The notes: generated by a model not told the origin, from the sequence alone. A stretch of DNA of 64,000 bases from Sipunculus nudus (GCA_026874595.1 CM049311.1:50717676-50781675); one strand, 5' to 3'. Positions 24,052 through 36,199 are shown, counted from the first letter of the stretch. Made by a program: numbers and translations.

Positions 24052-24477
24052 GAAAAAAATGTCGACCCAACATTAATGTACGAGAAAAGTTAGTAAAATT
24101 ATATCAGATCCACCACACCATACCAACAGCACATCATCCACACCATATACCAAACGCTCCCCCCAGTAGAGAAGTGGCGTCCCGACACTAACTGCAAAGA
24201 ATGATAGGTCGCGCATGACAGCATTAGCAGTGGACGGCCTCTATTAGGATTTCGGATAGATGTTTATATTGGAACATTATGTTCACATGAGGTATACATA
24301 TATGAAAGTGAAAAACCCAGAAACTGGTGGCAGTGGAGAAAGTCAGCATACGCAAAAAAAAACAATCGTATAATGATATCACTGACTCGTCAAACCTCAG
24401 AACGAGTCATGTAGCTTACGCAAGGAACTTATCCCAAACATACTTATGTTAACACATGCACTTGTTTAAAAATATTA

Positions 24478-26157
24478 TCACCCGTTAAGCACATAGTCCC
24501 CAAAACGTTCTGGCATACGTCGTTCTCGGGTAGATCTACGTACTGGATTAACATCCGGATCCCCACTCTGATCAGATATTGGGGCGCTATTACCATCATT
24601 ATTATGATCATGACTTGAGATGACGTCATGGTCATCGTGTAGTTGTGATATATTGTCATTATCACCTTTGGGGTCATCGTTTAACACACTAGTGACGTCA
24701 TCATCAAGACCTGTAGTATTTACGGTATCAACATTTGCATTGCAATCATCAGTAGAACCATTTATCAGGAATGTGTTAGAGTGATCAGACGCAATTGCAT
24801 CATCATCTGTATCATCCGATAATTCATGTTCTAAATGCAACTCGCTCACATCCTCAGAACTACTCATGTGGGGACGATTATTTGGAGTTATAGTGAAAAT
24901 GGGGTCGTCATCTGTTGATGAGTCTTCCGACCCTGACACTGATGATGTAATAATTGGTTTGTGTGTTGTGGAAACTGGTTTTTGTGTAGGGTCGACGGGC
25001 AATCCTGTATATGGAAGGATCAGATTGCGATGCAGAGTGCGAGTACGCTTTTTATCACCCAAGGGGCAAACAACATATACTGGAATATCCTTATTGGGTT
25101 GTTCCAATACCTCATACACCTGCTTTTCCCATTTATCGACCAGTTTCTGTTTCCCAATGATCCCTACCTTTCGTACTAAGACGTGATCACCAATACCCAG
25201 CACCGCATTGCGAGCACGTTTATCATACAATCGTTTGTGGTGATACCTGGATGATAAAGAGACACGTTGAGCAATATCATAGGCAGAAGAAAGTTGGTCT
25301 TTTAGATCGGAAACATATGTTTTGTAATTTTGATGGTTAGGATTGTTGTTGGTCCCAAGTACTAGATCAATAGGGAGGCGTGGATGTCGACCGAACATTA
25401 AATAGAAAGGTGTATAACCGGTTGCATCATTTTTCGTACAATTATAGGCATGAGTTAAAGCACTGACGTATTCTTTCCAGTTTTTCTTTTTCTCTTCCTC
25501 AAGAGTACCCAACATACTGATTAAACTACGGTTAAACCTTTCGGTTTGCCCATTCCCCATTGGATGGTACGGTGTACATCGTGATATATGGATACCAGCT
25601 AGTCTGCATAGTTCTTTGATGATTTTAGATTCAAATTGTCTGCCCTGATCACTGTGGATGCGGGCTGGAAAGCCATAATGTTGGACAAATGTGTCAAATA
25701 GTATTTTAGCTGTAGTCTTTGCCGTAGTATTGCGACAAGGAACTGCCATAGCGTAGCGTGTGAAATTATCGGTCATGACCAGAATATTTTCAATTCCACC
25801 TGTAGATGGCTTAAGGCTAAGATAATCGACACATAGGAGCTCCATTGGTTGTGTGGATGTTATAGGTACTAAAGGAGCTGTTGCTGGAGGGGACTTCCGC
25901 CTTATACAGCGTGGACAATTCTTAATGTATGAATCTATGTCTTTAGACATTTTTGACCAGTAAAATCGGTCATGGGCTAGATGGACAGACCGATTACGAC
26001 CTAGATGCCCAACATCGTCATGAATACCAGATAAAGCGACTTGTTGCAAACTGCTAGGTATTACCATTTGATACTGAATTTTGCCGTTCAGTGTTCGTTT
26101 ACGATAGAGTATGTCATCCCGCAGCACAAGGCTATCTATACATCTGAAAAGAATTAT
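24478..26157 (-). pseudogene. pol: integrase segment of the Ty3/gypsy element
   Basis: Open for 549 codons (from 26127 down), and in the same frame as ten codons before it, back to a TAA at 26158. The HHCC finger is visible as H36, H41, C71, C74 counted from 26127. The catalytic core has D101 (CVDYLSL), D160 (HSDQG) and E196 (QTERFN) with 35 residues between the last two, so the DDE triad is intact. A GPF/Y-like region follows (near GIIGKQKLVDKWEKQVYEVL). The C-terminal tail is Asp/Ser-rich and ends in RRSTRERRMPERFGDYVLNG; no chromodomain is seen. Integrase would insert the element cDNA into host DNA. The protein domain is intact but cannot be made as part of Pol because of the upstream stops. 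Confidence 0.9.
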
Positions 26158-26942
26158 TTAATCAGGATGAGTCAAGTCTTTCTTGTTTATGACCTTACCG
26201 TCTCTGAAATGGACAATGAATGGGTTCAGATTCGAATCCAGAAGTTGTTCCTTTGCTACGTTTAATCGTGTTTGTCTGAGCAAATTGACAGGATCCGTGG
26301 ATGGAACAGCTTTGGATTGGTCACAAGAAAGACTACATATTACAGGTGATGGTGTGGTCACTGATTGACAAACAGCTTTTACTACATCATTGGTAATACA
26401 TTGATTGTGGTTTTTCTTTTCTGCTAGAAGCCGAGGGATTCTCGAAAGTGACTTGGCGTCGATGTTATGCTTGCCGGCTTTATATTGAATATTTAAGTCG
26501 TAATTAGCCAATTCAGATACCCATCTTTGACCTGTTGCATCTAATTTTGCGGAGGACATTATGTAAGTTAGAGGATTGTTATCAGTGAACACTGTGACCG
26601 TGATCCATACAGATATTCTTTAAATTTATCGGTTACACACCACTTTAAAGCTAAGAACTCTAACTTATGAATAGGGTACCGAGACTCTGATGGTGTTAGG
26701 CTTCGGCTCGCATAAGCTATTGGTCTTTTCTGGCCATCTTGATCTTGGTACAGAATACCAGAGATCCCATCAAAACTTGCATCAGTATGAACAATAAACG
26801 GACGAGAGAAATCTGCAAATGCTAGTACAGGAGCAGAAGATAGTAGTCCTATTAATTGATCAAATGCTAGTTGGTGGTTATTTGACCAGTTAAAGATTGT
26901 TTGAGATGGAACTTTCTTTCTGGTACGATTACTGGTTTTTGT
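26158..26942 (-). pseudogene. pol: RNase H segment
   Basis: The tether and RNase H follow the RT in frame after a TAA at 26943. HTDASFDG and HKLEFLALKW supply the first D and the E. A frameshift near 26595 then moves to the frame with FTDNNPLTYI (third acidic residue). The last conserved Asp of the usual NxxADxLSR motif is Lys here (NIDAKSLSR), a missing key residue. The frame stops at 26158. RNase H would remove the RNA strand after reverse transcription; this copy is disabled. Confidence 0.85.
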
Positions 26943-28808
26943 TTAATTCTGAATATGGTGGCCTTTCAGTAAGTCATGTAATGGTTTTGCGATTTTAGCA
27001 AATCCAGGGACAAATCTACGATAGAAACTCGCAAAGCCCAAGAAACGGCGTACATCACTGACACACTTAGGTATAGGCCATTCTTTAAGAGCGCTGATTT
27101 TACTCTGGTCAGTATGTATACCTTCTTTTGAGACTATATGTCCTAGGTATTTTACCTTATCTTGCATCAGCTGGCACTTTGAAGGTTTTAGTTTTAGGCC
27201 TGCGTCATGCAGACGCTGAAAGATGTTATTCAAGCATTTTAGGTGTTCTTCAAAGGAGGTAGAGAATACGATTATATCGTCAAGATAGAGAAGACATTCT
27301 TTTAAATGGAGATCACCCATAGTCTTCTGCATCAGTCTTTGGAAGCAGGCAGGGGCGTTCACCAAGCAGAATGGCATGGTTTCCCATTGATAAAAACCGA
27401 GAGGACCTACTGTAAAAGCTGTTTTATCTTTATCTTCTTCGGCTAACTCAACCTGCCAGTAACCAGACTTCAAATCTAGAGAGGAAAAGTAGCGAGCGCC
27501 AATCTAAGAATCTAAGGTTTCATCGATTCTTGGCAAGGAATGAGCGTCTCTAACAGTTCTGCCATTCAGGGTTCTATAATCAATACAGAAACGAAGAGTT
27601 CCGTCAGGTTTTCTGACAAGGACTACTGGACTAGCTAATGGACTTTTGCTCTCCTTAATTACTTTTGACTCTAGCATTTCTTTCAGATGTTGTTTTACCT
27701 CATCATATAATTGTGGAGGGATGCGACGATATCGCTCTCTAAATGGTTTATCTTTTGTCAACACAATACGGTGTTTTTCTACACTGGTGTGACCAATATC
27801 TGTATTACTTAAGGAAAATATGTGTTTCCGTTTAAGCAACAGAAGTTGTAGTTGTTCAGATTCAGATTGTGACAAATCTTGACCAAATTTGAACATGTTT
27901 AAGAATTGTTGGTCAGATGGGTCAGGTGATTGTGTCAGTTGGGTTACGAGGCTAGCTTCTTGTATGTTACAGAGTATCATTTTTGATGGAATAATGATGG
28001 AATTTGATGTTAAGTTCCTGACCTGTACTGGAATTCTGTGACTTGTACCTACCGACAAATCAAGCTCTTGGACACAAGGAAGTAGAACCAATCCAGTTGG
28101 TAACCTGTGGAGAACATTCACATCAGTTATAACAAGGGTCTTGCCTGTTGTACAACCTCTGGTTAAACCATTTATAGTAACATCACTGTGGGCAGGTATT
28201 ACTGTAGACTTGGTGGATAATACATAACCTCCTTTATTCACTGATTTCTTTTCCCTGTTTGTCGAACATTTAAATGCAATATTCCATGGTTGGGGCATGT
28301 GTAAACTTTGAATAAAATTTGGACCAGCAATTGTCTGAAGAAAATTTAAACAAGAGTTTAGCACATTCGTACCAATTAAAAATGGAACACTGGCATTGAA
28401 ATGGGTGTTTTTCATTACCAATACTGGCACAGAGAATGTCTGAGATGAATTTATTTCAGGAAATTTAAGGTCAACAGCGATGATACCACAGTACTCTACC
28501 TGCTGGCCGTCCAGTTGCCGGAGATCCATCATCTCCTCCACAGGGACTAAGTCTGACGGGTTGAGGTGTTTTTCATAAAACCATTGAGCAATGGTAGAGA
28601 CCTGGGAACCTGTATCTAAAAGACCCTGGCAGTTAATACCATCTGCAAACATGTCAACTACCTGTGTTTCACCTACAAGAGGGACATTATCAGTACATAC
28701 GTTTGTTGTGGGAATTTTATAACCTGACCCCGTGTTCTCCCACGAATGATCACGGGCGACTCTTAGTTTTTTAGGATTTTCCCGTTTTTGTCTCGTTTGG
28801 CATGGCAT
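26943..28808 (-). pseudogene. pol: protease and reverse transcriptase segment
   Basis: The frame opens in the -1 register relative to gag and overlaps its end. The aspartic protease has the active site LLDTGSQVST (Asp at about 28616) and the later PFLIGTNVL strand. The RT begins near 27760 (ESKVIKESKSPLASPVVLVR), with RFCIDYRTLN and, after an in-frame TAG at 27504-27506, SSLDLKSGYWQV. The NAPACFQRLM block and the catalytic LLYLDDII (about 27280) are intact. Family RTs usually read FGLxNAPATFQ; here Cys replaces Gly. The TAG separates the N-terminal fingers from the palm, so functional RT is not expected. Confidence 0.92.
28729..28772 (-). promoter_or_regulatory. Programmed -1 ribosomal frameshift signal between gag and pol
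   Basis: On the minus strand the heptamer A AAA AAC (28766-28772) is in the gag frame as ..CTA AAA AAC followed at once by the gag stop TAA (28763-28765). Slipping back one base gives AAA AAA CTA AGA, exactly the pol frame (PKKLRVAR). Nine bases after the heptamer, CCCGTG (28751-28756) can pair with CACGGG (28729-28734) around a 16-base loop, a plausible stimulatory stem. Heptamer, stop, frame and spacing are all seen directly; efficiency is not known. Confidence 0.8.
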
Positions 28809-30076
28809 TTGTCAACAGTGTGGGTGTGACGAAGGCAACGAGAGCAAAAGACTTCGTCCTAGACAGTATTACTGTTACGAACTTCAGCCTGAGTTTGTGA
28901 TGGTTTGTTTGGTTTGGACATTTGAGATCGTTCAAGTTTCGATAAGCGATTCTCTAGGATTGACAGTTTGTTATTTATCTGCTCAAGCACAGAGCTTTCA
29001 GAAGACAAAGTTTTAACCCCTTGTTGAGAAATTTGGTTGGATGAAGCAACTTTCTTGTCACTCATATGTGAGTGATGTACAAGTTCTGACTCTAAGGCTC
29101 GTGCTGCTGCAAAGAGTTCATCCTGTTCTTCCCCATTATCATATCTGTGTCTTAAAGCCGCCTTAATGTACTTAGAATACAACCCATTCCAGAATCTAGA
29201 CCAAAGAAGTCGCTCATATTCCCTATGAGGAGTAGGATTTCTCTGGTTTATGAGGTCTAACTGTCTAGTAAGCCTGCAGCTCCAGCTGACAATATCCTCT
29301 TTAGGATCTTGTTTACATGAGTGAAACTGCTGTATAAGAACCTCTGTGGGGAGCACATTACCAAAGTATCTGTCAAATTTATTCAGTATATCTGTGGGAG
29401 TGGACTCATCAGGCATATGTAAAAGAACATTTCCTGCTGTCCCCCTAACAGACTGATGAATCGCTGACAAAATCTGAGGCTCTGGTGTTACGCCAGCTTT
29501 TATCATAGATTTGAGATGGGAACGCCATTGTTCGTAGCTACCGGTTTTATCTTGATTCCCTGAAAATGGGGGCAGTTTTGGAGAGATAACACTGTAACCA
29601 GTAGCCCCAGATGGCCCCAGTATAACATCACCCCTTCGGTGTTTAAACTCCACAAACATCTGATTTACCTCGAAATCTGAAAGAAAATCGAGCTTAGTTA
29701 CTATCTCTGAGATACGTCTACCTTCGGGTACCTGAAAGGAAGAGGGATTTAACGAATCGAGCAACTTATTTGAAATCAGATGAGACACCTCAGTGATGGA
29801 GAAAGCCCTAGCATGTTCAAGAGAGATTTTGATGCTTGAATCCCTTTCTAAAGAGCTACCTGATATCTTATCTATGGCCTTTTTGGCAGTGTCTTAAGTC
29901 TCAAAAACTATAAACCCGTGGCCAGTGCAACGACCAGTATGTGCTTCTCGAACAAACAAAACATGAGTAGGAGTTTCAATTTGTGAGAAGTGTTCAATAA
30001 TCTCAGATTCGTTGACATCAGAAGGGAGTCCATGCATGGAGACGACCCGTGTTATGTCAACTGATTTACCCTCCAT
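28763..30076 (-). pseudogene. gag: RRM-like domain, PNMA-like capsid and CCHC zinc knuckle
   Basis: One frame from ATG at 30076 to TAA at 28763, with internal stops at 29894-29896 (TAA, codon 61) and 28859-28861 (TAG). Residues about 10-85 look like an RNA-recognition fold: RVVSMHGLP (RNP2-like) and GHGFIVFE (RNP1-like), then DTAKKAIDKISG after the stop. The middle (LPPFSGNQDKTGSYEQWRS, SAIHQSVRGTAGNVLLHM, GNVLPTEVLIQQFHS) resembles the capsid of PNMA/Ma-type Gag. A coiled-coil-prone tail follows. Beyond the TAG, FCSRCLRHTHTVDKC fits a C-x2-C-x4-H-x4-C nucleic-acid-binding knuckle. Gag would assemble the particle. The same domain order is known for vertebrate PNMA proteins, which derive from Ty3 gag. 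Confidence 0.85.
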
Positions 30077-30887
30077 CTCTCTTTAATGCAAATGTATGAA
30101 TAGAGGAGATAAAATGTGAGTAAAGAAATGATGAATGTTGTCTTAAGTCATCTGTCAATGGTCAAATACCAGCAGGTTTAAGGGCAAATGTTAGTATTCA
30201 GTTGCAATGCTACTGTTTACATTACACAGACCACAAGACCAATTGGCATTAGACAATGGAACATCACGTGACCAATCACGATAACCTCAAACCGGGCCAA
30301 AGCTATTACCCTTTACATGCATAAAATTCTCCATAATAAACTGCAAAAATTAATTACAGCTAACATATAAAAAAAATGATCACTTCAATTACAAAACATG
30401 CAACAATATTATACACAATTAATCACAAAGTCCATAGCCATGCTGACAATAGCAAATACAAAAAGAAAAGTTCATGCAGTACAAGGAAAATGTCAAACAA
30501 TTACCGTTTATCTTCTCCAAAGAGAGTGACGTTCGTCTGGGCCCTTTAAACAAAGTCTCCGTGTACGGCGAAAAGCGTGACAATAGTCCAGGAATGCACG
30601 AGCGAAAAACACAATGGCGAAGCAGAGTTTACAGTGCAAGGCACTGAAGCGAAGCGAAGCAAAGCGACGAACATGCATGCATGCAAAATCTGTGTCCAAG
30701 CGAGCCCGGGAAAAGTCCACTCTGGCCCTGTGTTATGGTGTTGTGCACAGACACCAATTAAATAATATCCACCGGTGGAATGGAAGTTCAGAAAATAATC
30801 ATCTCCTGTGATATCGTCGTCGAGACGCACAGACGGACATCGAGTTGTCGAGACGCACACACGGACATCGATCCACAGTAGAGATGG
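30077..30887 (-). other. Leader between 5' LTR and gag
   Basis: About 810 bp of untranslated leader, long for a Ty3 element. The part next to the primer-binding site (30540-30887) is GC-richer and contains a tandem duplication of about 28 bp (two GACGCACACACGGACATCGA-like copies near 30830-30871). Its short open frames show no domain. Confidence 0.6.
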
Positions 30888-30905
30888 TCCTCACTCGGGG
30901 CACCA
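30888..30905 (-). other. Primer-binding site
   Basis: Three bases inside the 5' LTR, the minus strand reads TGGTGCCCCGAGTGAGGA. Its complement ends in CACCA, as a tRNA 3' end must, so a tRNA primer is implied. I could not assign the tRNA species from memory. Confidence 0.8.
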
Positions 30906-30908
30906 AAA

Positions 30909-31686
30909 TGTAACGGGTGTTCCCGGCAAGAGCCAAAGTCACCCGAAGTGAGTGAAAAGCGAGGCAAGGCGATGTATATATATAAAAATGTTTATTCAGC
31001 CGTATATATATACAAATCTGGAGTCCTCCAAGCCGGAGTCCCTGCCAAGCAGAGAACGAATACTCACATTAAACATTTCATATAAACATTTTTTATATGG
31101 TGCAAAAATACAATAAATGGCATGAATATACAGAATATCCCTTTGCACATTTCTTGGTATTCATTACACAAGAAAACACATTACATATTATACAAATGAG
31201 CCTATATATTTAGGAACCACATTTTAAGATATCGTTGCATATTACCATGAATACAAATATCCATGCGTACAACAAGTATGAATTTACCAGTAACGTGTGC
31301 AATTAGAATATGGAATATACAGTTTACATGATAGTACGTTCGTGATATACTGAAAGTAATGAATTGGTTAAATGATAGAGTTTATCGCAGTTTAAGAGTT
31401 TAGTAAAAACGGTCCTTACCTGCCAAGCAGAGAACGAATACTGACAAGTTCTCTATGTCACGAGACTGAGGCTTGGCAGGGTTGGTGTCGCTGTCCGTGT
31501 CATTGTCCGAATGAAAACAATAGGAACAACGGAAAACCGGTTGAGTAATGAGGAACCAAGCAAACAAGGCAACCAAGGCAACTGCGGGGCAATTCATTGA
31601 CCAGTTAGGCCAAGCTGATGATATGATACCTGCCAGGCAATTCATTTATACCTGATAATATAATATGTGTTATCGGAGCCGTTACA
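30909..31686 (-). repeat. 5' LTR
   Basis: 778 bp, the same length and ends as the LTR at 23260-24037. TAAT follows at 31687-31690, matching the left flank. It would carry the element promoter (a TATATATA stretch in minus-strand sense near 30975-30985). Confidence 0.95.
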
Positions 31687-31690
31687 TAAT

Positions 31691-31816
31691 TTTAAATCAA
31701 TATTTTACATATGCCAGGGTCTTTACAATGGGTTGCTTTTAAATTACATGTATTCAAGAGTTCATACAATTATCTTATAATTTTGACTTGAAACGCCCCA
31801 ATAATCATTGAGGTTT

Positions 31817-31847
<31 letters not shown>

Positions 31848-32045
31848 AACAAAATTAAAGAAGCTGAAATAATTAAAATCTCCAGTATCATTAGGCTTAT
31901 TGTTAATGACAGACACAGTATAAGAAAATTGTGTAGGTAACTGGATGATGTAGGTGCTTCTAATATTAATATATAATATAAAAATGTGATTGCAGTGCTA
32001 GTTTATAGCACTCATGGCAGCGCAAAGTCTAGAATCCTCCCATCA
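31691..32045. other. AT-rich flank with (TA)n
   Basis: Contains a TA run at about 31820-31846. No gene was recognised. Confidence 0.6.
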
Positions 32046-32180
32046 GTTTATGTAATAGTAATAGTAATAGTAATAGATACCCCAGTAATAGTAATAGTAA
32101 TAGTAATAGAAGATAAAATGTGGTAATAGTAATAGTAATATCAGAAATTGAAAGTAATAGTAATAGTAATAGAACAACTG
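32046..32180 (+). repeat. TAATAG microsatellite, right block
   Basis: Four groups of TAATAG words separated by short spacers, the same motif as at 21351-21850. It is followed by CCCCATGTCTGG (32188-32199), which is the reverse complement of 21340-21351 beside the left array. Confidence 0.9.
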
Positions 32181-32199
32181 TAATAGACCCCATGTCTGG

Positions 32200-33548
32200 A
32201 GAGCACTGTGTGCATTCTTGTGGTGCAATGTCTGATATTACTAAATGTCCCTTCTGTGGCAACATAACGCCTTCCTACTTGTTTTCTTGTTCAAATAAGA
32301 AAATGGAACATATTATCCAGGTGCAAAATTAAGAAGTGATGCTCGCATATTTCTTACCAAACATGACATGTAACGTTGCTTTAGATTCAAGGACTCAGGG
32401 AGAAGCCGGTTTCAAAGTCCTTCCTCTGATTGGCTGTTAGGTTTCAGGCTTATTCATCATGGAAGTCCAAGCATGAAATTTACTGCCTTTTCCCTAAGAT
32501 CTAGTGCCATCAGTAGTGACTAAATCAGAAAGTGCAAGCAAAACAATGGCTCCAAGCGTGAGCGGGCTAGTAGCCACCTGTAAATTTTCTTGTTTTCTCC
32601 TATGAGAAATGGTTTATACACCCAGGTAAAAACCTCCTTTGTTTATTTAAAGCTAATTATCTGATTTATTTAGATATCTGTGTCCTAGCTCACACACCAA
32701 TATTTTATAAAAAGAGTGCTCGTTAGCCTCACTGGGAGGCCTACTAAGTAGGCTATAAACACATCTGCTGATCTGTTGGGTATAGGTTGATTTCGGCTGC
32801 CAACTATATCAGCTACTGACCTCAAATCGACCATATTTGCCGCCAGCGCCAGTGGGCAACCATTTTGGCTGCAACCCGACGATGCCACTGCTGGACCCTG
32901 ACTCTGGCCAGTCAACCTTATCGGCCGGGACTTGCGCGGCGGGGCACCATTTCGGCCGCTGGGCAACCTCATTTCTAGTTAGCCACCGTACTTCTGGGCT
33001 ACCTAATTACAACATTCATGGCTACATATTAAGTCCCAGCTGATAAAAACTTATATGTGAATAAATTTGTTGGAAGAACTCAAGCGCACACATTTCAGTA
33101 CACTCATTTACACAAACACCTTTAAACAAAAACATCTATGCTAGCAATCTCAAACAGAATTAAATAAACAAATAAAACTTTATACACCTTTGTAAACACA
33201 CATTTTAATGCACATTTATTCACAGCAACAATTATTGCCGAGCAAGTATATGAAGTTTAAATGTATTTATTTCAAATGAATTCTACAAATAGCACAATGT
33301 TCTGATTGACATACTTTTAAACATACAATATAATCATGATATATATAATGATCAATATATACCATATAAACATTAGCATTGAAGGGAAAAGTGAAAAATT
33401 ATTACATTATCAAACTTAATAAATCAGATATATCAGAGGAAATATTAAACATATATATATACTCATACATTGGTACACAAGTCATTAAAAATGCAGCAGT
33501 TATAAACACAAACACACACATATAACTATATGTTTAGGTATGAAAGTC

Positions 33549-33585
<37 letters not shown>

Positions 33586-34956
33586 AGAGAGAGACAGAGA
33601 GAGAGAAAGACAGAGATTAATGATTATTTTTTTTTGCTAGTGCCTGTGAATATAACTTGAGACAGTTTGCTTTGACCCAGGCCCTGATCCATGAATGTGG
33701 TCAGTAAATGTGAACAACACATGACTCTTGTTTTATGAAGAGGAGGGGTTCAACCCAGGAGGATTAATGACAGAACCTATTCAAGGTCGAACCCCATTTC
33801 TGGGAAAGGGGTAGGGTGGGGCGGGGGTTCAAGGCCTCAAAATTAGTCTGATAGGATTTAAAAAAGGGTTGCGGTGGCTGAAAAGGGGGTACGGACCCCC
33901 TGGAATCCCCTTTGGTTTGCTTCTGCAGCTGACCATGTATGCATATTTCTGTTTCTTTCTTCAGGAACAGTTTCCTTAAATTAAACATACATTTAATTAA
34001 TCTTTCTTGTCTTCCTCTTATCAACATATTCTTTATATTGCCATCAATAGTAACCAGTCAAAGATCATAAAAAACTTGAATGCTCCTGCGTCCCATTTCA
34101 CTTCGCAAATGTAAACATAATCACTGACCAGGTCTTCGAGGTAAACATACTGGTGTATGAATTTCTAGCCCAGCGCCACAAAATCAATATAAAATAAATA
34201 TTTGTACATATTGAGACAGTATCCCAATATTTTCTTTTAACTTTTAGAATATAAAACAAGTGACCTTATTCTACATGCAGCTGCTACCATTTGTGCCTAC
34301 CTGACTAATTGAGTGTTAAAATCATGTTCTTTCACACAGCATGCAGAAAATAGGAGTGACATTCAGGTTTCCAAGGAGATTTTAGGGACCTCCCTGAAAG
34401 TCATGTATGATGATTTTAGGCCAAATGGATACAACTTATGCCAGGGTTGGCATTCTTCTGGAATTGTTATTTCTTCCCTTCCCAGGGAAGTTTGGGAAAT
34501 TACGTGAAAAAAAAAGGAAGTTAGCAAAGTTTCTGGGAAGAAAATGAAGCTAGAGAGAAACTGTTTATTAAACTTTTATTAAACATATACATATATCATC
34601 AGAGAATCACTGAATAGTGTATTACAAATATCCATTATTTACCTAATTTTAATTTTTTATACATTGAATAAGACTGATTTTATCAAATTTGAGTAATTAA
34701 ATAAATAGAATTGACAATATGAGAACCGTAACACTGACACTATGCCTCACTCATTAAGAATGAGACAGATCAGTTCCATCAGTGTTATGGGTTCATGCCA
34801 AAAAAATCAACTCACAAAATGTTTACTGCACATTTTTTGTTTAGTGTTTGTGTATTAAAATCTCTTCTCAAGTGGTGATTAGGGTTATGTCCCATAATAC
34901 CTGCTGGATATGATCTACCAGTAATAGGGTGTTGATCAGTTTTTTCCCACATTCCT

Positions 34957-35031
<75 letters not shown>

Positions 35032-36199
35032 CAATAATTAACCAGTTAGTACCAATAATTAATGAAGCTACTCACAACCTTAAAAGTTTCATAATCATTC
35101 ATAGCTGAATGGATTTCCACATGCTCACAATGCTTAATAATAAAACAAATCTTTGTTAAAGAAGGCTGAAGTGTAAATTGCCTTCGATCCTTAAATTTGA
35201 TCTTTAAAAATAAAGATAATAAGTAATAGATTAGTAAAAGAAGCCTTTAGATATTTTGGGATTTCACAGCTTTTCTGTAGTAGATGTTTTAGAGAATGAA
35301 GTGTAGATATTTTGAGCAGACATTTTGGGGAGGCCACAGTGTTTTGAATAGTTAGGTTAGATCTGCTCATTATGGGACAAATTAATAAGCAATCTTCTCA
35401 ACCGTCAGGAAATTCTTAAACTTTGTATGCTTCTGCTAAACCAAATAAAACTGAAGTGATTATTAAATTTAATTTAACTATTAAATTTAATTACTCAGCT
35501 TAAGCCTGACCCACTGTATAAAGCACCCCTGGAGTGTATATACTCTAGATGACTTTTAATACTCAGCTGAAGACTGTGCAAAATATACAAACCACATTCC
35601 AACCCTTGGAATGTGTTCAACAAAAACTACACCACTTGGCCCCTCAGTCAATTCCCAGTTTCTTTCTCGGATACCCAAAGATGTTCTTGCACATCCTTTA
35701 CATTAAAAGTGTTTAAAAACAATCCCCCTGATTTAAACGGACAGGAAAGGCCAAAATATCATTTGAAAAAAAAAGACATGTATGTTGTAACTGTATTTCT
35801 TCCCTTGGAAGAAATGGTGGGAAGAAAGTATTCCTTCCCTTCCCTTCCTTTCCCTCTGTGAAGGTTGTGCCAACTTTGACTTGTACCCAATCTGACACAC
35901 TTGGTGCTTAAAAATCATGTTTACTCCCCTAATTTGCAAATATAGGTAGCCATGACATAATTTCAAGATTCCAAGGATATTTTTCTTAGGAACTCTTAAG
36001 GATATCAAGTTAAAAGATTCTAGGTTTAACACTCATGATTTGTGCCCTGTTAATGGACAACCACATTATTTGAAGTTTTCAAAAATAGACATAAAAAGCG
36101 TAAAAAATTTTGCAGTGCAAAAACAGATATGTCTCCCTTGTATGGGCCATCCCAACCCATTACGGGTAAAATATGCAACAGCATAAAACAATGAATCTA
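32200..36199. other. Gene-free stretch upstream of the oxygenase gene
   Basis: No coding exon was recognised, although a non-coding first exon of the oxygenase gene could hide here. Visible items: a GC-rich patch at about 32835-32970; a TA run with GAGA tail at 33550-33612; a long (TA)n at 34958-35029; and scattered AATTTAA-type low complexity. Confidence 0.45.

Larger units (their letters stand above)
23260..31686 (-). mobile_element. Ty3/gypsy LTR retrotransposon, complete structure but disabled
   Basis: 8427 bp on the minus strand with two 778-bp LTRs starting TGTAACGG and ending CCGTTACA. TAAT duplicates flank it (23256-23259 and 31687-31690). It has a primer-binding site, polypurine tract, gag, a -1 frameshift signal and pol in the order protease, reverse transcriptase, RNase H, integrase, which is the Ty3/gypsy order. 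There is no env. Lesions: in-frame stops at 29894, 28859, 27504, 26943 and 26158, plus one frameshift near 26595. The LTRs differ at roughly 2% of positions by eye, so the insertion is fairly recent. It lies about 5.5 kb upstream of the first coding exon of the oxygenase gene, in opposite orientation. Confidence 0.95.

Noticed and set aside
24866-25186. 106-codon plus-strand frame
   Set aside because: Opposite-strand shadow of the integrase coding region.
28859-28861. In-frame TAG before the zinc knuckle as a programmed readthrough signal
   Set aside because: The -1 frameshift signal already serves gag-pol, and other clear nonsense mutations exist, so a mutation is the simpler explanation.
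32029-32265. Leu- or Tyr-rich frames as signal or membrane proteins
   Set aside because: They are translations of the TAATAG array.
32685-33043. GC-rich patch as an exon
   Set aside because: Frames on both strands are open but encode nothing recognisable; it may simply be old repeat DNA.
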